A stretch of DNA of 26,135 nucleotides from a bacterium (GTDB lineage Bacteria; Patescibacteriota; Minisyncoccia; UBA6257; 2-01-FULL-56-20). Both the position numbers and the translations under genes were made by a program. The DNA is taken from NCBI GenBank assembly GCA_021801885.1, contig JAKABL010000002.1:1-26135 (forward strand), read 5' to 3'. Position 1 is the stretch's first letter. Each line of letters starts with the position of its first letter. Shown piece after piece: positions 7,397-14,583 of this stretch. The notes beneath the pieces were generated by a model. That model was not told where the DNA came from. It saw nothing but the letters and a program-made list of their open reading frames with translations, and ran no database searches.

Positions 7397-8680
7397 ATGA
7401 GATTCGGCCGCAGAACCAAAAAGCTGCTCGGCATCGCGGGGCCCGGCGTGATCACCGGCGCCGCCGACGACGATCCTTCCGGCATCGCCACCTATTCCCA
7501 GACAGGCGCCCAATTCGGGTACGGCCAACTTTGGACCGCCGCATTTTTGCTTCCCTTCATGACCGCGGTCCAGGAGGCGGCGGCGCGTATCGGCGCTGTC
7601 ACGGGCAAAGGCATCGCCGCCGTCGTCAAGCAACACTACCGGAAAGAGATCCTCTTCGGCGTGATCGCGCTCGTCCTCGTCGCGAACACGATCAACATCG
7701 GCGCCGATCTCGGGGCCATGGCCGCGGCAGCGAACCTCATCGTCCCCGGCGTTCCCTTCGCCGTCTTCACGCTCATCTTTACCGCCGCCATTCTCCTCTT
7801 TGAAATATTCCTCCCCTATAAACGTTATGCGCGCATCCTTAAATGGCTTGCGCTCGCGCTGCTCGCCTATCCGCTCACCGTGCTCCTTGTCGCGCAGCCC
7901 TGGATGACGCTCCTCCGCGCCACGTTCGTTCCCCACCTCCAGCTCAACTTCGCCTTCCTTTTTATCATCACGGGCGTGTTCGGCACCACCATCTCCCCTT
8001 ATATGTTCTTCTGGGAAGCGTCCGAGGAGATCGAAGAGGAGGAAATGCATCGCGTGCTCAAAAAGGACGGCGCGCCGCCGCATATCACGAAGCGCTTCAT
8101 GAGGAAGCTGCGGATCGATAACTTCACCGGGATGCTCTCCTCGGAGATCGCCACGTGGTCGATCATCGTGGTCGGCGCCACCGTACTCCACGCGCATGGT
8201 GTGACGAACATCGGCACCTCCGCCGATGCCGCGCGGGCGCTCGAACCGCTCGTGAGCACCTTCCCCCACGCCGGCCTCATCGCCAAGATGCTCTTTGCCA
8301 CGGGCATCCTTGGCCTCGGCCTCCTCGCCGTTCCCGTCCTTTCGGCATCCGCATCGTATGCCATCGCGGAGGCCATGAACTGGAGGGAAGGGCTCAATCT
8401 CAAATTCAAACGCGCCCATGGGTTCTACGGCGTGATCACGATCGCCACGCTCATCGGCCTCATCATCAACTTCATCGGCATCGATCCCGTCAAGGCGCTC
8501 GTGTTCGCCGCCGTCGCGAACGGCGTGGCCGCGGTACCGCTCATTTTCGTTATAGGAAAGATCGCAGGGGACGAACGCATCATGGGCGAGCACAAGAGCG
8601 GATGGCTCTCGAATGGTTTCGTATGGGCGACGTTCGCCATCATGGGCGCCGCCGCGATCGCGATGTTCGCCATGCTCTAG
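7397..8680 (+). CDS. NRAMP-clade divalent metal transporter homologue
   Basis: A 427-residue polytopic protein of the NRAMP (SLC11) superfamily. The first helix is GPGVITGAADDDPSGIATYS, where D26-P27 match the conserved DP of the metal site but the usual Gly-Asn is replaced by Ser-Gly. The sixth-helix unwound segment reads TTISPYMFFWEASEEIEEEE instead of the metal-coordinating Met-Pro-His of true NRAMPs. This belongs to a widespread sister clade whose substrate is not settled; it may not carry Mn or Fe. TATACT at 7368-7373 and TATATC at 7379-7384 are possible -10 elements, giving a leader of at most 16 nt without a ribosome binding site. No terminator was seen before the next promoter at 8713. 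Confidence 0.9.
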   Translation: MRFGRRTKKLLGIAGPGVITGAADDDPSGIATYSQTGAQFGYGQLWTAAFLLPFMTAVQEAAARIGAVTGKGIAAVVKQHYRKEILFGVIALVLVANTINIGADLGAMAAAANLIVPGVPFAVFTLIFTAAILLFEIFLPYKRYARILKWLALALLAYPLTVLLVAQPWMTLLRATFVPHLQLNFAFLFIITGVFGTTISPYMFFWEASEEIEEEEMHRVLKKDGAPPHITKRFMRKLRIDNFTGMLSSEIATWSIIVVGATVLHAHGVTNIGTSADAARALEPLVSTFPHAGLIAKMLFATGILGLGLLAVPVLSASASYAIAEAMNWREGLNLKFKRAHGFYGVITIATLIGLIINFIGIDPVKALVFAAVANGVAAVPLIFVIGKIAGDERIMGEHKSGWLSNGFVWATFAIMGAAAIAMFAML

Positions 8681-8712
8681 CACCCAAAAGCGCTATTGCG
8701 GAAGAAAGAGTA

Positions 8713-8740
8713 TTGACACTTTCCCTATGTTGGGTATTAT
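8713..8740 (+). promoter_or_regulatory. Consensus sigma-70 promoter of the orphan gene at 8771
   Basis: Perfect TTGACA (8713-8718), a 16-nt spacer, and TATTAT (8735-8740). A leader of about 24 nt carries GGGAGG 6-7 bases before the GTG start. This contrasts with the leaderless promoters of most neighbours. Confidence 0.75.
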
Positions 8741-8770
8741 AAAGGGTAGCGTCACCCAGGGAGGAATCAC

Positions 8771-9097
8771 GTGAGCGTTGTGCAAAGCAAGCGCGGGAGG
8801 CAGCTGCTTCCCACTGATGTTTTCACCCAGCAGCAGATTTCGTTTCTTGATCTGCTGCACAAAGAAGCCGACGACAGCAGCAACAGTAGCACTCGGCATC
8901 GGTACATCTCCCATTTCGGGAACCACCTTCGGGCAGCTGCAAGCCCCCAGGCGGTCTTGCAGCTCATGGAACTGCCGATCCCGACCACGCGGCTAAGGCG
9001 TCAGGCAGAAAACAAGCTGCGCCAACTGACGCGCGATCGCGTTCAGGACGACATTGCCGGCAGCGAAGGGGCCTCCCCTCTTCCGCAGCCCGCATGA
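8771..9097 (+). CDS. Unrecognised 108-aa protein
   Basis: I recognise no family. The protein begins with a basic stretch (QSKRGRQLLPTDVFTQQQ), has a mixed helical middle (ISFLDLLHKEADD, then HFGNHLRAAASPQAVLQL), a charged predicted helix (TTRLRRQAENKLRQLTRDRV) and a Pro/Ser-rich end. No signal peptide or membrane segment is seen. It is likely cytosolic, possibly nucleic-acid associated given the basic helix. The GTG start at 8771 has a strong GGGAGG site, and the gene is bracketed by a consensus promoter and an intrinsic terminator. This is good evidence for expression as a single-gene unit. It is Gln- and Ser-rich, unlike its neighbours, and may have been acquired. Confidence 0.65.
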   Translation: MSVVQSKRGRQLLPTDVFTQQQISFLDLLHKEADDSSNSSTRHRYISHFGNHLRAAASPQAVLQLMELPIPTTRLRRQAENKLRQLTRDRVQDDIAGSEGASPLPQPA

Positions 9098-9115
9098 TCC
9101 CATCCCCCATCACCA

Positions 9116-9143
9116 AAAGGACCGAGCCACCGCTCGGTCCTTT
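9116..9143. terminator. Bidirectional terminator between convergent genes
   Basis: AAAGGACCGAGC (9116-9127) pairs perfectly with GCTCGGTCCTTT (9132-9143) around CACC. It serves the orphan gene on the plus strand and the small membrane protein on the minus strand. Confidence 0.9.
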
Positions 9144-9199
9144 CCTTTACCTCTGCATATATGAAATATTCCGAAGCCCGTATCGTTCACGCTCCCGCA

Positions 9200-9520
9200 T
9201 CAATTATCGCCGCCTCCGCCCCCTCCTTCGCTACCATCGCCTCCGCCGCGATGTATGATCGGGGGAGGCGGTAATGCACTGCTCGATGACGATACCGATG
9301 ACGCCCCCGACCGGGACGTAGCCATGGATGAGGCCGCCGAAGCAGGCGTGCCGGACAGAGATCCGGATGCCGCAGAGGCGGCAGCACCCGCTCCTTGGAC
9401 CCCTCCCGCGCCGGGACCGGTTCCGACGCCTGCGTGCCGCACAAATGGCGTGGCCGCGATAAGCCCTCCTATCAGAAACGCATTGATCGCAAAAAGCCAA
9501 TTATCGCCGAATCGATCCAT
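9200..9520 (-). CDS. Small single-TM protein with low-complexity tail
   Basis: A 106-residue protein. Residues 8-25 (WLFAINAFLIGGLIAATPF) form one membrane segment or signal anchor. The rest is low complexity: Gly/Ala/Ser-rich up to residue 80, a PPPP stretch, then Gly/Asp (GGGDGSEGGGGGGDN). No domain is recognised. Support comes from the promoter: TACAAT ends 7 nt before the ATG and overlaps the 3' end of the upstream redox gene, matching the arrangement seen across the window, and a terminator follows. It may be an exported spacer or surface protein linked to the adjacent redox genes. Other open frames over the same bases are artefacts of the repeats. Confidence 0.6.
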   Translation of the reverse strand: MDRFGDNWLFAINAFLIGGLIAATPFVRHAGVGTGPGAGGVQGAGAAASAASGSLSGTPASAASSMATSRSGASSVSSSSSALPPPPIIHRGGGDGSEGGGGGGDN

Positions 9521-9527
9521 GCCCTCA

Positions 9528-9533
9528 ATTGTA
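9528..9533 (-). promoter_or_regulatory. -10 element of the small low-complexity protein, leaderless arrangement
   Basis: On the minus strand, TACAAT, then TGAGGGC, then the ATG at 9520. It abuts the stop codon of the preceding gene (9534-9536). Confidence 0.55.
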
Positions 9534-11048
9534 TCATGCGAATCCCGGGAAGAAATCGCTCCTGATTCTGTATCGCGGCACCCCCATATCCCTCAATGTT
9601 TTTTCAAACGAGGCAACCATCGCATGCGGACCGGAGAGGTAGAATGTGCGATCCTTATAATCGGGAACCTCTCTTTTGATGAGGCCCGCATCGATCTTGC
9701 CGGCGTAGACATCCGACGACCCACCCCCTTCCGTCACGGCATAGATCGTACGGATACCGAGCTCGGTATGGGCGCGATCGAGAATATCCGCATAGGCAAT
9801 ATCCTCCGCGGCCTTGTTCGAATACAACATGACGATGTCGCGCGACTCGCTCTTGTCGAGAAGATAACGGATCATGCTGCGGAACGGCGTGATGCCGATG
9901 CCGCCCGCGATAAATACGAGCTTTTTATTCTTATTCCTCGGAAGCACGAACCCTCCCGCAATATGCGACGCAGATATGCGCTCCCCTTTCTTCATGGCGG
10001 CCAAGGCCTGCTTGAATGTGCTCGCCTTCGGATAAAATTTTACGCCGAGGCGCACCGTTTTTTCGGTGGGCGCCGACGCAAGCGTGAAATATCTCCGATT
10101 GCCGCGGGTATCCGGACCTTCGTGCGCGAGCGTCCACTCCATATATTGGCCGGGCGCGAAGGAAAAAGGCCTGTCGGAAGAAAACACGAATTCATAGGCA
10201 TCGCGCGCGACCTCTTCGACGCGCTTCAAGGTGAGCATGTAGCGTCCTTTGGGGCTTACAAGATAGGAAAATACGTTACCGATAAGCAGCGCGATCTCCG
10301 GCGAGAGATAGAACGATCCGATGTGGATGTTCGGCGCGAAGAGAAATCCCACAATGGCGCCGTAGGCGATTCGCAGCGGACGGTTCGGCGGAGTCGTGAG
10401 CGGTTCCGTGAGCATAACGAATGCGAAGAAGAAAAGCGCCGAATGGGCGACCGTCTGCACGATCGCGGTTCCCGCATTGCCGGCACCTGCGGTGAGGGCC
10501 CCCGTTACAAGCGCCATCACGCCGAAACTCACCACGAGATCGGTGCGCTGGATTTTCCGAACGATCAGAACGCCGCCCGCAAGGACGAACGGGAGAAGCG
10601 CAAAATTCCCGCCAATCCACCATGTGGCGGCATGCCCGATAAGGAGCGCGGACAGCGCCACGCCGAATGCCGCAGGATTGAAAAGGTGCCGCTTGCCGAT
10701 GGCAAAAAGGTACTTCGACGCCATCGCCCAAATCGACGCGAACACGATAAATCCGATATCCCCGGCATTGCCGATGGTCGCGGGAGGAATAATGAGCGCA
10801 AGAATGAACGCCGTGATATAAACCGATTCGACATTCGTAACCGCATCGAATATCTTTGCGAAAACCCAATTCGCCGCCATGGATACGGCCATGATGAGCG
10901 ACGCGGAGAATACGAGTGCCGCGGGACCGAACGGCAATGCGCCAAAGAAGCTGAAGATGAACGCCGCCCCGAGGAGCGCGCCGAGATAATAGAGTACCAG
11001 GCGATACATCGTCGTCCGATTCAAGATGTCATCGATCCACTTCGGCAT
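9534..11048 (-). CDS. NqrB/RnfD-like membrane domain fused to a ferredoxin-NADP reductase domain
   Basis: This 504-residue protein joins two modules. Residues 1-275 are a polytopic NqrB/RnfD-type domain: SVYITAFILALIIPP, KRHLFNPAAFGVALSALLIG, and FVMLTEPLTTPPNRPLRIAYG followed by IVGFLF, the family's conserved TDP-like loop. Residues from about 278 form an FNR module: APGQYMEWTLAHEG, RYFTLASAPTE (FAD-binding RxYS-type motif), GGIGITPFRSMIRYLL (NAD-binding) and TFYLSGPHAMV. It should pass electrons between cytosolic NAD(P)H and membrane or extracytoplasmic flavin. The FMN-binding gene ends 7 nt upstream, forming an operon. No standard covalent-flavin motif of NqrB is obvious. Redox partner and ion-pumping ability are unknown. 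Confidence 0.92.
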   Translation of the reverse strand: MPKWIDDILNRTTMYRLVLYYLGALLGAAFIFSFFGALPFGPAALVFSASLIMAVSMAANWVFAKIFDAVTNVESVYITAFILALIIPPATIGNAGDIGFIVFASIWAMASKYLFAIGKRHLFNPAAFGVALSALLIGHAATWWIGGNFALLPFVLAGGVLIVRKIQRTDLVVSFGVMALVTGALTAGAGNAGTAIVQTVAHSALFFFAFVMLTEPLTTPPNRPLRIAYGAIVGFLFAPNIHIGSFYLSPEIALLIGNVFSYLVSPKGRYMLTLKRVEEVARDAYEFVFSSDRPFSFAPGQYMEWTLAHEGPDTRGNRRYFTLASAPTEKTVRLGVKFYPKASTFKQALAAMKKGERISASHIAGGFVLPRNKNKKLVFIAGGIGITPFRSMIRYLLDKSESRDIVMLYSNKAAEDIAYADILDRAHTELGIRTIYAVTEGGGSSDVYAGKIDAGLIKREVPDYKDRTFYLSGPHAMVASFEKTLRDMGVPRYRIRSDFFPGFA

Positions 11049-11055
11049 CGTATCG

Positions 11056-11616
11056 TTATGCTTTTGCCTGCGTAAGGGCGGAGGCGAGCGACTGCTGGAA
11101 CCCTTCGCTCGTGAAGGTCGCGCCCGAAATGAGGTTCACGCTCGCACTCTGCGCGGAAAGGGCTTCTTGGATAAGGTACGGCATTGCCTGCTGGTTAATA
11201 TAGACCGACGCCGCGTGAGTATTCGGATACTGGAGAATTTTTATATTGGTAAGCTTTCCTCCGCTTATGACCGCGGCCACCTGGACATTGCCGTAATAGA
11301 CATTCACCGATCCTCCGGTGTAGGTACCGTTCTTATACTGTCCCGTCGATTGCGCCGCCTGGGTCGATGCTTGCGTGGTTGCGCCGCCGGCATTTCCCGA
11401 AGACGCCGCATTGGCGTTACCGCCCGTGCCGCCGCTCCCCGAAGGAGAAGCCGCCGACGTTCCGGACGATTGCGAAGTCCCTGACGCACCGCCCGACGAC
11501 GAGGCGGTGGTGTTCTGTGCGATAACGGATGTTCCGGCGGCCGAACCCTTGCCCGCAACGACCATATAGAATCCCGAGGCTACCACGAGCCCCAGGGAAA
11601 GGAGGAATTTTTTCAT
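11056..11616 (-). CDS. Exported FMN-binding (RnfG/NqrC-type) domain protein
   Basis: A 186-residue protein. The N terminus, MKKFLLSLGLVVASGFYMVV, is a signal or anchor. A flexible Ser/Gly/Ala/Thr linker spans residues about 25-90, then an FMN-binding domain: YKNGTYTGGSVNVYYGNVQV, VISGGKLTNIKILQYPNT and ISGATFTSEGFQQSLASAL. SGATFT (164-169) is the flavinylation motif, with T169 the expected site of phosphoester-linked FMN added by an ApbE-type transferase, which is not in the window. It sits directly upstream of the NqrB/RnfD-FNR fusion and probably accepts its electrons outside the membrane. The frame stays open further upstream to 11682; I prefer 11616 because it gives a clean signal peptide. 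Confidence 0.88.
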   Translation of the reverse strand: MKKFLLSLGLVVASGFYMVVAGKGSAAGTSVIAQNTTASSSGGASGTSQSSGTSAASPSGSGGTGGNANAASSGNAGGATTQASTQAAQSTGQYKNGTYTGGSVNVYYGNVQVAAVISGGKLTNIKILQYPNTHAASVYINQQAMPYLIQEALSAQSASVNLISGATFTSEGFQQSLASALTQAKA

Positions 11617-11637
11617 GCGTAGAATTGCGCTTTTTCT

Positions 11638-11643
11638 TTTATA
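11638..11643 (-). promoter_or_regulatory. Possible -10 element of the redox operon
   Basis: TATAAA on the minus strand lies 21 nt before the ATG at 11616. The leader would be about 14 nt and has no ribosome binding site. The region is shared with the divergent sigma-factor promoter. Confidence 0.3.
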
Positions 11644-11695
11644 CGTCATACGTTGCGATTTTCGTGCATCGTATATTTCCATTCCCTGCGCGCTG

Positions 11696-11701
11696 TACTA
11701 T
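11696..11701 (+). promoter_or_regulatory. -10 element of the ECF sigma gene, leaderless arrangement
   Basis: TACTAT followed by five bases (GATTA) and the ATG at 11707. No ribosome binding site is present. There is no clear -35. Confidence 0.45.
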
Positions 11702-11706
11702 GATTA

Positions 11707-12342
11707 ATGCGATCAATGCCATCCTCCGGCTCAATGCAACGCTTTGCCTATATGACCTACGACGATAACGCCCTCGCACAACCGCACATCGAGGATGCCG
11801 ACGAGGCGCTCGTTCCCCTTGCGCTCGAGGACGATCGTTCCTTTGCGGTCCTCGTTGAACGCTATGCAGCGAAACTGCGACGCTACGTCATGCGCTTCAT
11901 CAACTGCAGCGCCGACGACGCCGAGGATATCGTGCAAACCACGTTCATCAACGCGTATCGGAACCTCAATGACTTCGATACCGGCCTTAAATTCTCCTCG
12001 TGGATCTATCGCATCGCGCACAACGAAGCGGTGAGTCACGTGCGCCGCACCGCCGCGCGATCATCGATGCCATGGGAGGACGACAAACTCGAAGCACTCG
12101 CTTCCGACGTCGACGTCGAAACCGATCTCCACCGGAAGATGGACAGTGCATCCGTCCGCGCCGCCGTCGATCGGCTCGATGCCAAATATAAAGAAGTCCT
12201 TGTGCTTCGGTATTTCGAGGATAAAAGTTACGGCGAAATCTCGGATATTCTCCGAAAGCCTCAAGGGAGCGTCTCGTCGCTCATCACGCGCGCAAAGCGC
12301 CTCCTTGCCGCAGAACTTAAAAAGGCCGCGTCCCGATCATAA
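11707..12342 (+). CDS. ECF-type RNA polymerase sigma factor
   Basis: A 211-residue sigma-70 family protein with only regions 2 and 4. Region 2 spans about residues 40-120: FAVLVERYAAKLRRYVMRFI, SADDAEDIVQTTFINAYRNL, then FSSWIYRIAHNEAVSHVRR. Region 4 spans about 148-205: RLDAKYKEVLVLRYFEDKSY, GEISDILRKPQGSVSSLITR, AKRLLAAEL, with a helix-turn-helix for the -35 element. It should direct polymerase to a dedicated regulon. The gene lies head to head with the flavin redox operon and 11 nt before a membrane protein that may be its anti-sigma factor. ATG 11707 matches the leaderless pattern; ATG 11752 (MTYDDN) is a possible shorter start. Confidence 0.92.
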   Translation: MRSMPSSGSMQRFAYMTYDDNALAQPHIEDADEALVPLALEDDRSFAVLVERYAAKLRRYVMRFINCSADDAEDIVQTTFINAYRNLNDFDTGLKFSSWIYRIAHNEAVSHVRRTAARSSMPWEDDKLEALASDVDVETDLHRKMDSASVRAAVDRLDAKYKEVLVLRYFEDKSYGEISDILRKPQGSVSSLITRAKRLLAAELKKAASRS

Positions 12343-12353
12343 TCGATACCACC

Positions 12354-12845
12354 ATGCCGCAAGAAAGCGAAAAAATATTAAAAGAGATCCACGAGCGCCA
12401 CATCACCCATCGGCCACGGTGGTATTTCCTCATACGAAACGCTTCGGTCCTCACCGCGCTTGCCGCCACCATATTCTTCGGCGCGCTGTCGTTCAGCATC
12501 GAGGAAGCCGTCCTTGAGCGAGGCCTCGGCGTCGGCCACGCATTCGATTTCACCTCCCTCATGCTCCTCTTCCGCGGCGCGTCCATCCTCTGGATCGTCT
12601 CGACCGTCATATTCATGGTGCTTGCGTTCCTCAATCTCCGCCATATCAAAGAAGGGTATCGGTGGCGGGCATGGTGGATCATCATCGGCATTATCGCCGT
12701 CGTATTCACGTTCGGTATGTTATTCCTCCACGAAGGCATCGGCAGTCGCGCGGAATCCGCGCTCGAACATAACGCATTCTACCGCGGTGCGCTCTATATC
12801 CATCGGGTCGACGAAGAGCCGCCGACCGCACCCCGGGCATACTAA
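12354..12845 (+). CDS. Three-TM membrane protein, candidate anti-sigma factor
   Basis: A 163-residue protein I cannot assign to a family. The N terminus (PQESEKILKEIHERHITHRP) is charged and cytosolic by prediction. Hydrophobic segments lie at about residues 28-48 (VLTALAATIFFGALSFS), 70-94 (LFRGASILWIVSTVIFMVLA) and 107-126 (WWIIIGIIAVVFTFGMLFL), then a short hydrophilic tail. It follows the ECF sigma gene by 11 nt, the classical place for a membrane anti-sigma factor. It lacks the His-x3-Cys-x2-Cys motif of zinc anti-sigma domains. If it sequesters the sigma factor, it would do so through the N-terminal 25-residue helix. The functional link rests on position alone. Confidence 0.75.
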   Translation: MPQESEKILKEIHERHITHRPRWYFLIRNASVLTALAATIFFGALSFSIEEAVLERGLGVGHAFDFTSLMLLFRGASILWIVSTVIFMVLAFLNLRHIKEGYRWRAWWIIIGIIAVVFTFGMLFLHEGIGSRAESALEHNAFYRGALYIHRVDEEPPTAPRAY

Positions 12846-12887
12846 ATCCGCATGCCGCGCGGCGTTCGCGCGCGCAGAGTGATCCAT

Positions 12888-12919
12888 AAAAAAGGGGCGA
12901 CTCCTTTGAGAGCCGCCCC
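12888..12919 (-). terminator. Terminator after the M50 protease gene
   Basis: On the minus strand, GGGGCG pairs with CGCCCC, with an inner CTC/GAG pairing, followed by six Ts. Confidence 0.8.
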
Positions 12920-12975
12920 GCAGCGCGACGGGATCCGTATATCCCATGACGCCCCCATGGGCCTTCATGCCGCCG

Positions 12976-13758
12976 CTACCAGGCGGAATGAAAAAGCCCT
13001 CCGATATCGTGGAGTGATGCGATGAACACCAAGGTGATGACCACGCTCACCCCTGCCACCATGAATCGCTCCTCCCACTGGGGGATCTTCTTTTGGACCA
13101 ACGCCATCAGGATGTTGCCTCCGTCGATCGGAGGAATGGGGATCATGTTCGTCGCCGCGAGCAGAAGCGATGTCGCTCCCCCGAACATAAAGGCTCCCGA
13201 GAGCGATGGTGCGTGCACGATCGCCGAATGACCGATCGCAATGGGTCCTTCGAGGCCCAATCTCCCCTGACGCGCCGCGAGAACGACGGCCCATACGAGC
13301 TCCATCGCGCCCAATAAGGGAACGAGATACGAGCAAAATATCGACCGAAAGACCCAGAGCGCGCCTGCCACGGCAAAGAATATCGCCGCCATCTCCATCG
13401 CACGCCCGCTGAGCCGCATGATGCCGGGGATGGCCTCCCCCATGAGAATGGCTATCGCAAAAAATATGTTCGCCATGACCCCCGCGCCGCCGATCAGCGC
13501 TTGATCGGCATACCCGAGGGTCCTTTTTTGCGCGCGTCCCCGAGGAGTGATCCGTACATACCCCCCTGCGAAGATCGGCGACAGCACGAAGGCGATCCCT
13601 TTGTAAGAACGCCTGAACACGGGAATGTGCGTGAGGGGAATTCCCAGGCCGATCTCTTTGATTTCCACCCCCTTTGCCCGCATGGCGAGCGCATGCCCAA
13701 GTTCATGAACCACAATGGACAATTGGACGAGGAATAATGCGCATATGGGATAGAGCAT
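12976..13758 (-). CDS. M50-family membrane zinc metalloprotease (site-2 protease type)
   Basis: An intramembrane protease of 260 residues. From ATG 13758 it reads MLYPICALFLVQLSIVVHEL; H18, E19 and H22 form the HExxH zinc motif (HELGH) inside the first membrane helix. NMIPIPPIDGG near residue 205 supplies the third-ligand NxxPxxxxDG motif. No PDZ domain is seen; SPIFAGGYVRITPRG occupies the usual position of the RseP/SpoIVFB reentrant loop. Such proteases clip membrane-bound anti-sigma factors or signal-peptide remnants, which is notable 130 bp from an ECF sigma/membrane protein pair, although that pair is convergent. AAGGGG lies 5 nt before ATG 13758. The upstream open stretch contains the promoter and is not coding. 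Confidence 0.9.
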   Translation of the reverse strand: MLYPICALFLVQLSIVVHELGHALAMRAKGVEIKEIGLGIPLTHIPVFRRSYKGIAFVLSPIFAGGYVRITPRGRAQKRTLGYADQALIGGAGVMANIFFAIAILMGEAIPGIMRLSGRAMEMAAIFFAVAGALWVFRSIFCSYLVPLLGAMELVWAVVLAARQGRLGLEGPIAIGHSAIVHAPSLSGAFMFGGATSLLLAATNMIPIPPIDGGNILMALVQKKIPQWEERFMVAGVSVVITLVFIASLHDIGGLFHSAW

Positions 13759-13813
13759 GGATCCCCTTTCCGTAACGGAAGTCATCCCGTTCCTGCCGAA
13801 GGATGCTGCGCTC

Positions 13814-13843
13814 AGCATAGCCTGCCCCCGCAGCAGGCGTCAA
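13814..13843 (-). promoter_or_regulatory. Promoter of the M50 protease gene, with a palindrome in its spacer
   Basis: On the minus strand, TTGACG (13838-13843), an 18-nt spacer, and TATGCT (13814-13819). The spacer region holds the inverted repeat GCCTGC-N7-GCAGGC, a plausible repressor or activator site. The leader ends in a good Shine-Dalgarno before ATG 13758. Confidence 0.65.
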
Positions 13844-13878
13844 TATAGTTTGCCGCAATCCCGCGCTGCGCGTGCAAT

Positions 13879-13912
13879 AAAAAACCCCTGCCGGACACGC
13901 TGTCGGCAGGGG
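13879..13912 (-). terminator. Terminator after the gene at 13923
   Basis: On the minus strand, CCCCTGCCG pairs with CGGCAGGGG around a 10-nt loop, followed by six Ts. Confidence 0.9.
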
Positions 13913-13922
13913 TGATGTCGCC

Positions 13923-14447
13923 TCACTGAAGATGGACCTCGCGCGCCACCTCGTGAAGCCGTTCCACGCAGAGTTCGAACCGCTGGCTGAGCGCACGGAA
14001 GAGCGGCGCCGACTCCTTGTATTCGCATTGATCGAACGCGGCAGCAACGCGATAGCTTTCTTTCCCCAGTGCGGCAAGATCGGCGCGATCGCCGAGCGCG
14101 CGCACCGGGGGCAGGCGATGAAAATTTGCCGCACCGCGCGGGAACATCCCCAGAATGAAAAGCGTGAAGTCCCCGAGATGCTTCCGCACGACCCATTCGC
14201 GATCGAACGATGGCGCACTCCCAAAGACGGGATCGGATTCCTCGAGGAGATCGGTCACCTCGGAAAACGGCCTCCCTTCACTATTACAGATCTTCCGCAT
14301 TCTCTTCGCCGCCGAGAACTCGACCAGCACGCCGACAACATATGCCTGAAGGTCATTGCTGTGCAATGCGACTGTGGGCCTGAACGCCCACGCTACCCGT
14401 GGCGTAAAAAAATCCTCGAGCACCTTCGTTGCGGGATCGTGTTGCAT
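13923..14447 (-). CDS. Unrecognised 174-aa soluble protein
   Basis: No family is recognised with confidence. The protein starts MQHDPATKVLEDFFTPRVAW. It contains SNDLQAYVVGVLVEFSAAKR near the middle of its first half, then REWVVRKHLGDFTLFILGMF near residue 95, and a helical C-terminal half (LAALGKESYRVAAAFDQCEY, LFRALSQRFELCVERLHEVA). It looks all-helical and cytosolic. The start at 14447 has an excellent site (AAGGAGG, 4-5 nt before the ATG). The frame runs open upstream through a terminator and the preceding gene, so that extension is rejected. It has its own terminator and lies in a run of three unrecognised minus-strand genes. GGTATGCAATAAG upstream may contain its -10. Confidence 0.72.
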   Translation of the reverse strand: MQHDPATKVLEDFFTPRVAWAFRPTVALHSNDLQAYVVGVLVEFSAAKRMRKICNSEGRPFSEVTDLLEESDPVFGSAPSFDREWVVRKHLGDFTLFILGMFPRGAANFHRLPPVRALGDRADLAALGKESYRVAAAFDQCEYKESAPLFRALSQRFELCVERLHEVAREVHLQ

Positions 14448-14543
14448 ACATCCTCCTTCGGCAATGGATCGCCGGACGTTCTTCTTATTGCATACCGCAC
14501 AAAGCACCTCCGCGCAAGAGACCCGGTGCCATATCCAAACAAT

Positions 14544-14570
14544 AAAAAGGGCCGGAATCTCTTCCGGCCC
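14544..14570 (-). terminator. Terminator after the gene at 14584
   Basis: On the minus strand, GGGCCGGAA pairs perfectly with TTCCGGCCC around a 4-nt loop, followed by five Ts. Confidence 0.9.
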
Positions 14571-14583
14571 GATGCGCGGCACA

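Noticed and set aside
7292..8683. Long minus-strand open frame opposite the NRAMP-clade gene
   Set aside because: The product is an Asp/Glu/Gly/His-rich string without domains; the plus strand encodes a conserved transporter.
9255..11075. Plus-strand open frame of about 600 codons opposite the redox fusion gene
   Set aside because: Arg/His-rich with no motif; the minus strand has FAD and NAD motifs and membrane helices.
12720..12968. 82-codon minus-strand frame with a CPGCGRR zinc-ribbon-like segment
   Set aside because: It starts between genes, crosses the M50 terminator and overlaps the 3' end of the membrane protein gene antisense. The CxxC is a coincidence of GC-rich codons.
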